From assembly GCA_038380795.1 (NCBI GenBank), contig CM076274.1, positions 19,996,027-20,060,026 of the forward strand: a DNA stretch of 64,000 nucleotides, in the 5' to 3' direction. Positions 29,377 to 41,400 of this stretch are shown in pieces. Within the stretch, counting starts at the first letter, position 1. Each line of letters begins with the position of its first letter. The notes beneath the pieces are model-generated. The model ran no database searches, was not told the DNA's origin, and saw nothing but the letters and a program-made list of their open reading frames with translations. Source of the DNA: Pyrocephalus nanus. Taxonomy: Eukaryota; Chordata; Aves; Passeriformes; Tyrannidae. A program made the position numbers and the translations under genes.

Positions 29377-30338
29377 GCGGGGGGCAGCTCGTCTCGGCAC
29401 TGCTTCTGGTCCGGACAGGGCTCGGGACACCTCGCAGCTCTGCTTTGGGCTTGGGGGGTTATTTCTCTTGGCTTTTAAGGCAGAGGGTTGTTTGGCACGT
29501 CACTCTTGCTGCTTGCAATTCTTTCTTTTTCTGGTAGTGAATACATTTGAGAAGGCATGGGCTTCTAGGATTCAGTTGTTCTAAATAAGGTGATTGTCTT
29601 AGTGAGCAATTGGAGTCGTTCTCCAGTGCGGAGTGCAGAAGGATTTTTCTGTCAACTAATTGTTTCCTAATTTCTTTTCAAGCTCTCCTACGAACCTTGC
29701 ACCAGTGGGCTTAGCTGCACTTGCTGTGGGGGCTGAAGTGAGAAGCAGCTGGAGGTGTTTGCTCTCTGCTCGGTCCCCACCTTGCCCTCAGTTCCCTGGC
29801 CCTGCAGGTAATCACAGCTCACCTTGGCTTTTCCAGGGACCTTGCTGAAGGGTTTCCAAGTGTGGCCCTGAGAATTTCTGCAGGTGGAATGGATGGCTGT
29901 TTCAGAGCACTTGTCACTGGGCCACCTGTGTTTTAACACTTGCCAGGGCAGGAGAATTGCAGCAGGAGAAGGGTAATTATTCCTCTAAAGTTGTAAGCGA
30001 GTGCAGGAGAAATGCTAGGAAGGCACCTGGATATGTATTTAGGTACCTGAGTAGCTTTGGCTGGTAGAAACACTCCATGGATGAGACAGAAAGGGCTGGT
30101 GCTGGAGCATGTTTAAGAAGCCAGCATAGGGAGCTTCAGTCTTCTAAAATTAGACAAAGCAGTGAAGGATGATGATGGAGTAGAACAAGTTGGTGTTTTC
30201 AGCTTTGGGACTTGACTTGCTCATGGGAACAATCTGAATAAGGGATGTTCTTGCTGAGAATTCCCCCTGGTAGATCTTCCCCATCTAGGGTTGTATCATG
30301 GACAGTGTTTCCAATAGGCTGGAGATAAAGTTGTGAAT
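29377..30338 (+). repeat. Duplicated module A, copy 1
   Basis: This 962-bp segment is shared with 50851-51815 in the same orientation, at about 95% identity by eye. Both copies hold an exon-like stretch (here 29683-29807, 125 bp) between acceptor TTTCTTTTCAAG and donor CTGCAG|GTAATC. The same 125-bp length and open frame appear in copy 2, but no protein family is recognisable. The left edge starts inside the CpG-rich region. The right edge is sharp, after TTGTGAAT. Confidence 0.88.
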
Positions 30339-32315
30339 CTTAGATTTGCAATGCTTTGGAGCTTGGATGTTTTGTGAAGTAGGAGAAATTGTGACTTTGG
30401 AAAGTGACTGAGCTAGGCTCTATACATATAGCTCAAATCTTAGGTTAAGAACACCCAAAAATGAAAAAAATAGCAAAGGGCTTAGATTTGCACAGAAAGG
30501 AAAGCAAAGCTGAAATGTGCTGCAGAGCTGTCCAGAGGCTGGGCAAGGAATTTCTGTGGCTTTGGGGTTTGAAATAGGAAGTAATGGGAGTGGCAGAGAA
30601 TAATTGTCTTTTGTTATTGCTTTGGAAGCATTCACAGCTACACCGGTCTGCTCCAAGGCCTGATGATGGTGGCTGATGCAATCCTAAATAAAAGCACATA
30701 GAATGAAGCTAAATCTGAGCAGTTTCATTTAATCCAGTCCCAGTGGGGAGAAAATGAAAGAGGAGGGAAACTTGGGGAGTTTGGTAATTTTAATCTGAGC
30801 ACTGCTGATTCTTGTGCTGGAGAGAGTTTAGTGACACATGAGGTCCTTGAGAGAATTCTTGGCTTATTGGTTCAATGAGAGGCCTCGAGCAGCTGTTAAA
30901 AAATGTTTTCTCTTCAGTTCAGTTTCAGAGTTCTGTGATCCCGGCCTCATCTCGTCCACCTCACTTGGACTCCCCGGAGGAAAAGGTAGAAGAGAGTTAC
31001 AGTAAGAATAAAAAATGCAGTCACCTGGGATTTCAAGGTTTTGCACATGTGCTTTTTTTTCTTGCTAAGGGGAAACCACTTCTTTATCTTAGATTGATAT
31101 CATGAGGAATATTTACTGACACTGGTAGGATTGAAAGCTTTCCATAGATCCCATTACCGGGCCAGAGTAGAATTGGGCATTTTGCAATTCCTTGAAAAAT
31201 ATGTCACAACACAGTTCAGGCTTTGTGTTTTGCTTCAGGGAATTTTTTCCTGATTCGTGCCTTGTATTTTTTTTAATTTTTTTTTTTTTTTTTTAATATT
31301 CAGTACTTTTCATCTTCTTCACTTTTCTCTTGAAATTGTACATCTACTCATCTTTTCACTTGTGAGGTCTCCCACAACATTCTCACAAGTGTCTTGGAAA
31401 TCTGTTGCAGAATTTGTGCAAACCCGGCCAGACTCTCCACTCACAGAGCGTGGTTTTCAGCCACCTGCTCATTATTAATCTTACCTGAAAAAGCACAGGA
31501 AACAACATTCCTGCTTACATAGGGAGGTGATCGTGATAGCTACTCAGAGGGACCTATATATGTATGCAAATTACACAGCTGCTTGAATTCCTATGCCTTT
31601 CAGGATGGAAACACTATATTAGTTAGCACATCCTTTGTCAGTATTGCCATGGTTTATTCTGTCAGTTATTTTTGGAAAATAAGATTCCTTTTTCACATAA
31701 ATCCAAGTCAAAAAGTTCCGTCAGTGTTTCTGGCTTTGCTCTCAACCACGAAGAAAATTGAAAATTACAGTTTAAATTTGTGCCTTCTATGGTATCACTG
31801 TTCACTATAACAGAACACACATTACATTAACCTAGAAATTATCTGTAAGTGTATTGTTGCATTTGTGCATTTATAACCAAAAATACTCCTGGTACAAACC
31901 AGTAAGGAGGCTGTTTCAAGCACAGAGGAGGTTGGTTTTACAATTTTAAGCTATGTTCCTGCCCAGGGTCTGTTTATTGAGATTTAAATTCACATTTACT
32001 GGAAAAATCCAGGTGGAGCGGACAGGAATCCATATTCCAGCACAGTTCATAAGAAAGCTGCAATTCTCTTACTCAAATACTCCCCAGAGGAGGGGGTAAT
32101 TAAATGACTGTACATCACACAGCTCTTTGTCTTCTCAGAGAACACTGTATCATGTTTGAGTCCAGAAGTAGCCACAGAGCTTTTTGCTCTTGCCCAATTA
32201 GCCATGCTAACCATCAACCTCAGAAAACAAAAGAAAATACAGAGCAAGACAGACCAGCAGACAGATTTTTACCACAATCACAAGCACAGGGAACTTTAAT
32301 CACTTACCAGCTACT
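30339..32315. other. AT-rich stretch 3' of the lipase gene
   Basis: This is where the missing 3' lipase exons would be expected. No stretch on the - strand encodes the terminal PLAT strands or the usual C-terminal Cys. T-rich runs lie at 31267-31297. No mobile element was recognised. Confidence 0.5.
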
Positions 32316-32321
32316 TTTATT
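32316..32321 (-). terminator. Candidate poly(A) signal for lipase gene
   Basis: On the - strand this reads AATAAA, about 125 bases after the TAA reached by reading through the donor of the last exon found. It would allow a message ending there. Confidence 0.3.
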
Positions 32322-32445
32322 ACTAGTGTAAATCACAGACACAATAGAACAAGATGAGGCATGTAAAAATAGCTGTATATATATGCAATGTGACAACAAA
32401 GCCTTATGACAAAAAAAAGCCTTTTTTTCAACAGTCATATTAAAC

Positions 32446-35400
32446 TTACTTGTCAATTGTATATTTTTTCCTGATCCCATTAGTTCCAGTCAAGGCGACA
32501 TCTATATTTCCCTTTGTGATTTCTGTTGCACATACTTTGACATGTATCTCTTTTCTCCAGCCTTTGAAAGCAAAATCAAATGGATCATAGTTGTAAGGAA
32601 ATTTCTTTCTTAATGACAAAATTTCTTGCACATTTCAGTGTCTTTCAGAGAAAGGAAAGGATTGCACAAATGTGCCTATAAGCAAAAAAAAAAGGTTTTG
32701 TTTTTGTTTTTTTTTTTTTTTTTTTTTTTTAAGGAAAATGTTCCATGTGATTCTGGTAGTTTTAATTTTTTTGACAGTGGTTTAAAATCACTGGTCTAGT
32801 CTTTGCCATCCTCCTGAATGTGCTGAGTATTTAATCTGTCATGGTCAATGCTGTACTTTTCTCTTCCAATTGGCCTCGCTGTTAATTTTTTAATTTCTTA
32901 CATTTATGAGCAATTTGAGGGGTTGCATCAGTAGCATGCTAACTCTCAGCTATGCAGTGAGGCCCACTGGTCTGCTGTGGTAAAGACATAATAAACAAAA
33001 CGTTCTGTTTTCCTAGGATGATTCTGAGTGTTTAGGGGTTTTCTTATACCTGTCACATCCCAAAACCTTTCAGGAGATCGTATCATCACCCATGTCTGTC
33101 TAAGGCAGAAGAAGGGCCTTCGATGCAATAGCACATATTGATTTCCAGCAACCTGGGTTAGAAAGTTTTTTTAGACTGGCTTTAATTCAGACTAATCAAA
33201 GAAGAATCTCTTCACCCAATCATAAGGTTAGATTTGTCTTTCAGGCTATAATTACTATAAACTCAACAGCTTGCAAATGTTGAAATCACTGTATTCATTC
33301 AGACTGGAGAAATAACATGCTTCTCTATAGTCCAACTTTTTTACTTTTTGCTCTTAGGAAGGTATAAGATTTTTTCTGTTCTTATTTTTGCTTTTATATT
33401 TTAGTGTCTAGTGAATAAAAACCTCAAAGACCCTCTCTCATTTATTGCCCTTGAACCTGATCACCTGCGATGAATTACAATTTATTTATTAATTTTCTTA
33501 TTTCCCAGTTCTGTGTTTGCTTCTACATTAATCCCAATTAAACCTGTACTTCTTATTACTCCCTGACATTTCGACCTGATGAGCTTCATGAAACTATTTT
33601 GAAATTTTAATAAATTTTTGTCAATAAAAGAATTGTAACAGTTTCCTATTTGAAATTATGCACTTCTAGCATAGCATCCCTCCCACCTTTAGCTGTACCG
33701 AATTTCTAAGCTATGATGTAATAACCAAGTTTAACTGAAAGGTGAGCATCATTTGATATATTTCCACAATTATCTCAGCTTTCCCAAATAATGCTGGTAC
33801 TGCATGTTCCTAACATACCTGAAATTCTAGATGTGTTAGTTAGTGAGTGCCACTCATTAACTCCAGCAGCTCTCAGCAGATGTGTAAGGTTCTTTTTCAC
33901 ACATAATTAATTGCCACTTTAGAATACACCACCCAAAACGAGCACTTACGAGCATAAGGAGAGGAGGCCCCGGTGTTTAAATAAACTTTTTGTTGTTCTT
34001 TTTCAGTTTTATATAAAAACTTATCAGCATAATGACCCATCAGTGGGCATCCTTCCTTTGGACATGGGAAGCAGTATCCCTGAAGGGAAAATAACAGTGT
34101 GCATTACAAGACATTTTCTGTTTTAATCTCACTTCTTAAAGCTTAAGAAATTAGCATATTTCAGCTTTTTCCCAGCCTTTTTCTGGAAAAGGTACTTGCT
34201 TCTCAGTTCAGATCATATATTCAATATTTATTGGTTTGGTGGAAAAAGAAGCTGAGATGGTCAGCCAGGTAATTTTATCTGGTTGGAAATCAGAGAGGCT
34301 GAAAATCTGGCCTGATTCCTTGTGGTTTTGCAGGGACCATAAGTAAATACCTTAACGCACGTTGTGCCTTACTACCGGAGCTGTAAAATACAGATTATCT
34401 TTCACAGGGTCCATTGAAAGGTTTTCTGCTAGTGAAAGGATGGTTAACCATATTTCAAAGGAGGTCAGGATGGATATCTCACTCTTACAGTAAAAACATT
34501 TAAGTTCAGGAATACTGAACTTAGATTCTCACTTTGGAATTTGTTCTGTCTTCTCTACAGCCTTTATTCCCATGCAGAGCCTCAGTGAAATTAATCTATT
34601 ACAAAGATCAGACAATCAGATCAAGAGTTTGACATCCATTAAAAAAAAAAAAAAAAAAAAAAAAAGAAAGAAAAAACCATGAAAGCAGATTATTGCAGTT
34701 GGGAAAAATAGCATTTTTATATTTACATTGTTTAGTTTTGATATATGGGAGGTTCTGTTGGAACTGGTATTTGGCTATTTGTGCATTTGATGACTAAAAA
34801 GCTAAATGATCATCATCACTTCTCTATTATGAAATGGAAAAAACCCATTTCCCTAACATTACTAAATTGCACAGGGTTGAGGTTTTCAAGTCCTGAATTA
34901 CATCAAACTTTCAAGTTACATGGCAACATTGATATAAACGTTAACAACATTTTTTGCCTTATTGTAATCCGTCCTTTGGGAGTAGATGGAAATAAATCAG
35001 ACACGTCTTCCTTCTTGGCCAGTGCTCAGTTGCATTGCCAGAAGCGGTTCAATAAAGCCCAATTACATCAGATATGAAACACCAGGACATTATGCTGCCT
35101 TCTTTCTTGCACTGCCTGAGAGCTGTGTAAGCAATGCTGTGCTGGATAAATATCCCCCCTGCCCTACATATTGTGGATGCTTATTTTTTATACAGTTAAG
35201 CTTTTCTGAAATCCAGGGGCTGTCCTTTTCATGATGGGCTCCGTCAGGTTTAGATGGACTTCCTTGAGCCAGAGGGACCTTTACTGCTGATCTACCCAAA
35301 AGGTGAGCCCAGCCACTTTTTCCCATTACCCTCTTACTCACCTCTTCATCTCACCCTTTGTAATGGTTTTAGGTATTTATATTTCGTGTCCTTTTTTATT

Positions 35401-38400
35401 CTAGATATTTTTTTTAAAGTTTGCTGCTTTTAAATTTGCCTAGTTTTGAGTGTGGTCTGAATGAAGGTGGTCAGGAATTCTGCACAGCCACCCCCTGTAT
35501 CCCATGATCCTGAATGTAGAAGTTGTTCCAGAAATTACTAAGAGAAGAAAGGTAGGGCTATAACTCCTCGGATAAATATAAACCTGATACTTACCAATAA
35601 AAAATCTCGGTATGTTTTACACTGATACCCGACAAATCCATCTGGAGTGATAATACTCTCAGCATAATACCGTAGACTTCTTTTATGCCGACATCCGATA
35701 GCTCTATATGCTGGGGAAAAAAACCCCAAACAACACGTGAAAAACAATTAAAGCTATTCACTAACATAAAGTCCATGCCAAAGCAACATTTGTTCGTTAC
35801 TTTTTCTCAAAAACATTTGCACAAATAGTGACATCTCAGGTTAAAAAAAAAAAAAAAAAAAAGGGTAAGTAAAGGACATGCAAAGGGCAAATCATTTGGT
35901 TTTAGAGTAAAAAAGTGTATTTATGCTTTTTTCAGTAGGGAAGAGGTAGATTCTACCAGAGGTGGAGATGCACCAAGCTGGACCTCGTGCAGCCTCCTGT
36001 CCTGTATGTGGACTCAACTACTTTTACTTTAGCATTAGCAACAAGGAGGATTTAGGAGAATTTCCTTTTGATACTTCAAAGACTGAAAGAATTAATAGCT
36101 TGGGTTTTGTTAGGCAAACAGTAGTTACTATGAAGTAGTTTTCATTTGCTTACAGTTATTACTACGTGCTATTTTGTAAACCCACATTTTCCACTAATTT
36201 CTAGAGTTAAAGGTAATTGTAGTAATTATTTTAAATTTAGTAGTTTTCAGTGTTTTTAACATCTAGAAAATCTGTAGTAATTTAACAGAGATTCTGTGAA
36301 ATTCTCTGAAAAGCCAAATGTATGGCAGTGTGTTCTTGATTTTGTCAGAACTATTTTAAACAATCACATTTTCCCATCAGAGTGAAATTTATAAGCAGGC
36401 AGTAAGAAAAGAAGAAAATGCTGTTTGGGTTATATTTACAGGTCCCTTATGAAAAGTGTCATCTTCCTTGACTCTGAAGTCTCTCCTTCATCAAAACACA
36501 ATATACTAAAGTTGGGTTGGTTGTATAAAAGTAGGCCCTATTCTCCTTCAGTATGTTGGGGGGGGGGGGCTCACCTATTCACAGGGTGGCACTGAAGTAA
36601 TTGCAAGCTGGCATAGTTTACAGTGAAATCAGAACTACCCCTACTATCAATATTTTATCAATATTTATGCATCCTAAAGTTATACCAGTTGGTGCTGACC
36701 AATTGACACATTGTTCTTTGCATAAGGAAAGAAAAAAAAAAAAACCACACCAAACCTCCTCTGAAAAGTACTTGTATGTTTTTCTTGATAATAATCTGCA
36801 TTGTCAAGGCTGCCTGAGTATGTTTTCTTCATAGCTCCTTCTTTAATTCATAAGGGTTTATGCTTTTAACTTTAAAACCCTCAGCTCTTACAGTTGGCTT
36901 AATTTGTGTTAGTGCCAAATTCACTTAATAAAAACTGCATGAAAAACTGTAGAAAAAAAAATTAGTAAATATTATTTCTAAAGCACTTCATACATAAAAG
37001 CACTACATAAACGTTAATATTACCAAACAGAACAGAGATAGACAATGCAAGGTTTAACCAAGAGGAAGAAGTTAAGGCTGTCCTATTTTTATGATCTGCA
37101 TGAACAACCAATTCTATCTGCTCTAGTTCAGTAGAGCTGTTTCTCCTTCATGACAAGACATTGCAAACAGTCTTATGAAATGTATCTTGAAAATATTTAT
37201 TTGTACTGAAAACTCAGACATTTTTATGCAGTTCAATTGGAAAGTGTTTTGGTTCCAAATGACTGTGCACAGACAGCTGTCAATTCTTTTTGTTACCAAG
37301 TTCTCAATCAGTTCTAAGACAGAGCATTTTTGAAAGCCAATTATTTAACTAGTGGTAGGGATTTCAAAACATTTAGCTGTGAGGAACAGATGTTCTCATC
37401 TCTGTAGGTTAGGATCAGAAGACAGGATTTTGTGGAACTGTTGTACTGGATCCCAGGGTAATTCTGATTAGCCACCCAGCTTTCTTTGAAGAGCATGAAT
37501 TACTAATGGAAGAGGCGTTTTATCATCTTTTATATTTCTAACCTTGGGCAGTTCCCTTTGAAGATACTAAAGCTTAATGGCATGGATGAGTCCCAGTAAC
37601 ATTGGGAGTGATGTCTTTCAAGGGAGAAGGGAAGCTCAGATTTTAAAATACTAATTTTTGGATTAACCTTAAATGAAATTTTACTAGTCCTTCATGTGTG
37701 GAATTCCCACTGAGGTCAGTCTGTCAGCACAATGGCAGGCTCTTATAAAGCTTGTGATAAACAATTTTTCATTCTTTAACTGAAGTTTCCATCTGGAATT
37801 TGCCTTGGTTAGTATAAAAGAAAATTTGAGGGTGTTTCAGAGTTTCAAAAATGTTCCATTTTTGAGCACTGTCTCCTACCCCCAAATCTGAGCTACATAA
37901 ATAACATATACATTCAAAAAGTTTTACTTTATCCTAGTCTTTATTTCTAACTGTATCTTCCAATGAGATATTACTTCTTTAAAATACATTTACCTCTCAT
38001 AAGGTCATTGACATTCCGAGTTGCAGGAGGTACATGAAGCTGGTAGCATCCTGGCATCTTCTTCCCACCATTTGGGTAAAAATCCAGGTGTCCACAAGTC
38101 TGAAGAATCCCTGGAGCTGAAATGCATAATGAGTCCAGGCCCGGTCACTCTCAGGTACACTGTGGCCAACCTATGTGTCCATGTCAACCTTTAGGTGAAA
38201 ACTTACCAAAGTCAAAGAAAAGATGACCAGCATGAGTATGAATTATATCAACAAATTTTGCATCTGAAGGATCCAGCCTAACCATTGTGGGAGTGTATTG
38301 GAAAAGAGGCCCAGCTGGATCCAAACCTAAATGAATGGAGATACATCTGATTGAGTAAATAATACTATATGTATATCATCACATACAGAGTGTGTATACT

Positions 38401-41400
38401 ATATGTCATTACATTCCTGCCTTTACTCCTCATGGAAAAATGCATTTTGTGGTTTGCAGCCAGCAAAACAGTAGAGTTTTAATAAAGAAGGGACTGGAGA
38501 CATTGCAGCACAGTATGACGGTTGTTTGGCTTACTTTTGGGGGAAATGTTATACAAAGAGGTTTGTTGGGTTTTGACTTGGGGTTTTTTTGGATGTTAGC
38601 AAAAATATGAAATCTTGATATGTTACTCTGAGCATGTAGATTTGTTTAAGAAATTTTATTTGGCCACAAATCCAAAAGGTCTTAGTTGAAAATGGTAGCC
38701 CTTCAGTGTCAGTGAGGTCCTCTCGGAGATAAAGAAAATACATCTCTGATCCTAGTTTCCCTGAACTGCTTAGGTGAACTACTTATTGTGTTCATGGCTT
38801 AGGCAAACCAATGTCTGTGCAGAGAAAAGAACTGACTGGAGGAGAAGGAAAGCAGAAAATGGTGAGTCTTTTAAAAAAGCTATGTGTGAGTGTATCAGGA
38901 TGCTGTGTCTCTGTGTGTGTGGCTGTGTGACCAACAACTTTCTCCATTTTCAGGGTGTCTGTGGCTATTTACCATCTTATCCTGGTGGGATTTTATACCA
39001 TCTTATCTAGGGGTTTTAATTTTTCATTTCAGATTTTCAAACTCCTGAACTGCTGAAAAGTCATGTTAGAGTGGGTTTTTAAAACCAAATATGACAATGC
39101 TTTGCTAGTCTGTTTTTCCACATACAATACAACATTCTCTTCCTATTCTCTAAATCATTACAAATCATAATCTAGTGCTCCCTGGGAGTAGCATGTCTGG
39201 GTAGCACATCTTTTTTCCCTGTGACCTGTGAAAAGTGACCTCTACTTAGCCCCAATCAGGACAGTTAAGCCTTTTTGATCCACTGCAGTTGAGCCTGTCT
39301 CAGAGCTGTGAATGTTGACATGTGAAATGCTGGTGTTCCATAGGAATGGCTTATCCTATGACCTGTGTGATATCATGTTGGCTGGTTGCTGTTATTTATG
39401 ACAAACCAGCACACTGCAGCCTGTACTGTGTGTTTATAAACGAGCAGTGACTCTTCAGTTTCATGAAAATGTAAAGTTTCATCAGCAGGAATAGCTTCAG
39501 TACCTGTTATTCTTCCAATGCCAGATTTCCTTCTCCCTGCCTCCCCTGCAACATGTGCTCCAAGGCTATGGCCGATGAAATGAATGTTGACAGGAGAGTA
39601 GCCATAGTCCTTCTGTGAAGGAGTATGGAAAGTTAAAAAACTAGTGTGGGGATACGAGTCTGTTAAACTGCAGCATGGCCCCATGCAGTGCCAGGATATG
39701 GACAGAGCAGTGGGAGCACACTCGCATGGAGGCGAGTGTGTTATGTGGAAAGTTACAGTTATGGGCAATGGGATCTCTACCTAAAGAGAAGCAATTCCCC
39801 ACTCATCCCACCTCTCTTATATCGCACCTCTGGAAGGCAGTTATCTCTGTAAGGAACTGGCCCTTATGATAGAAAAGGAAGATGGAATTTCTGCACATAA
39901 GTCCCTACATTTGAACTGATTGCTTTTCCAAAAGATGAATGACCTTATTGCCTCACCCCTGAACATGTCTGTCTGTTCAGGATAGGAGTCTGTTATGGAG
40001 GAGTTGTGCCTTTGTCAGGACATACCATCTGTGTGAATCTAGTGTGCATCTCGTTATGGAAATGCTCCACCTCACAGGTCCTTAAGGATGGGGAGGACCA
40101 TGCCAGGAATGCTGCTGGTGTGCCAGGCTTGGCTGACTTTCAACAGGGGAAGGCTGATGTTGGCAGCTGCAGGAGAGTCAGTTCTCTCTGCTGCAATTCA
40201 GTTCCTGCAGAAGGCAGCATGTGTGACCCACAGAGGGATATTTTAACCATATTGGTCCTCAGTAACCACTCTTGACCTACCAGTTTTGTTAGACAGTCTC
40301 CAATCTGATGTCTTATCCAGTAAAAACTTTCAGCAACCATGGCATGTAAGCCTCTGGGGACATGCTTATCTGTGGTCTGGTGCTAAAGCAGGTATTTCCA
40401 TTTGTGTGGGATTAGAGCCCTTAAATGACACTTTCAGCTATGTTACCAACTACCTCTGTGTTTCCTGGCTCTATTGAATCAAGCCTAAAGGTGCCACTCT
40501 GAACACAAGCTTTACCATACAGACTGTAAACTAATTTTCACATTCCATAGGTACTTTTACCTCGAGAAAGTTCGCCAGGTACTCCAGCTCGGCCCCCACA
40601 ATGCGGACGTTGTTAACTGCGTCGGTGTACAAACCACTGGAACCTCCTCTCCAATCAGTCAGAATGCAATTCACGTCTTCAGTGCGAAACATGAACTGGT
40701 GGAAAACGAGAAAAGGGGAGAGAAGAAGAAAACAGGTATTAATTGCAATTGTAGCAGGTCCTAAAGGATATATATAACATAAACAAATGTATTTCTTTTA
40801 GCTATAGCAAAAAAACAAGCTTTGTTTATGCAACTGGTGAAGGCACCTTTAGTATATTAATTCCTACTGATGCTGAAAATCAACATAAGGAGGCAGAATG
40901 GAGCCAGTGATCTGAGCACTGTATAAGGACACCAAATCTCTCTTCAGTTCTGTTTTCCATTCCAGATGCCTTGGTTGGCTTTAGGGTACCAACTTCTCTT
41001 AATGACAGTACCCCAGTTACCAAAAGAGGATAGTATGACTTCTTTTTTATTGCTCAAGTTCTATTCTGCAAATTTGTTATGTTTGGATCATCTAAAAGGA
41101 TTCTCAAATTTGTGTGCACGTGCTTGAACTCTTCAGCCTCAAAGTTCATAAATTCTAACCAAAATCTTTCCATTACATACTTCTGCCAATGGAACTTCCT
41201 GATTTTTTTTTTCATTCTGAAACAATTTCATTTTTAAAATGTGCCTGAGTAAAACAAAACCAATCTACTGAACAAAGCTTTTTGGTTTTATTAGATCAAA
41301 TGTCTCACTCAAACTGAAATGTTTATTTTGACTTTTTTCCTGAGGTGAGAAAAATTACTGTTTTTTTCCCACCCTTGTTATTAGCAAGGAATTGAAAAAT

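Noticed and set aside
28434..29584. Very long frames on both strands downstream of array 2
   Set aside because: They traverse C-rich minisatellites and CGTCC pentamers in multiple frames; the composition explains them. Only the array-derived 14-residue periodicity is kept as a finding.
30929..30985. Possible 57-bp exon with acceptor GTTTCAG and donor GTAGAA
   Set aside because: The donor is weak, there is no family match and no neighbouring exon to pair with. Isolated splice-like words are common.
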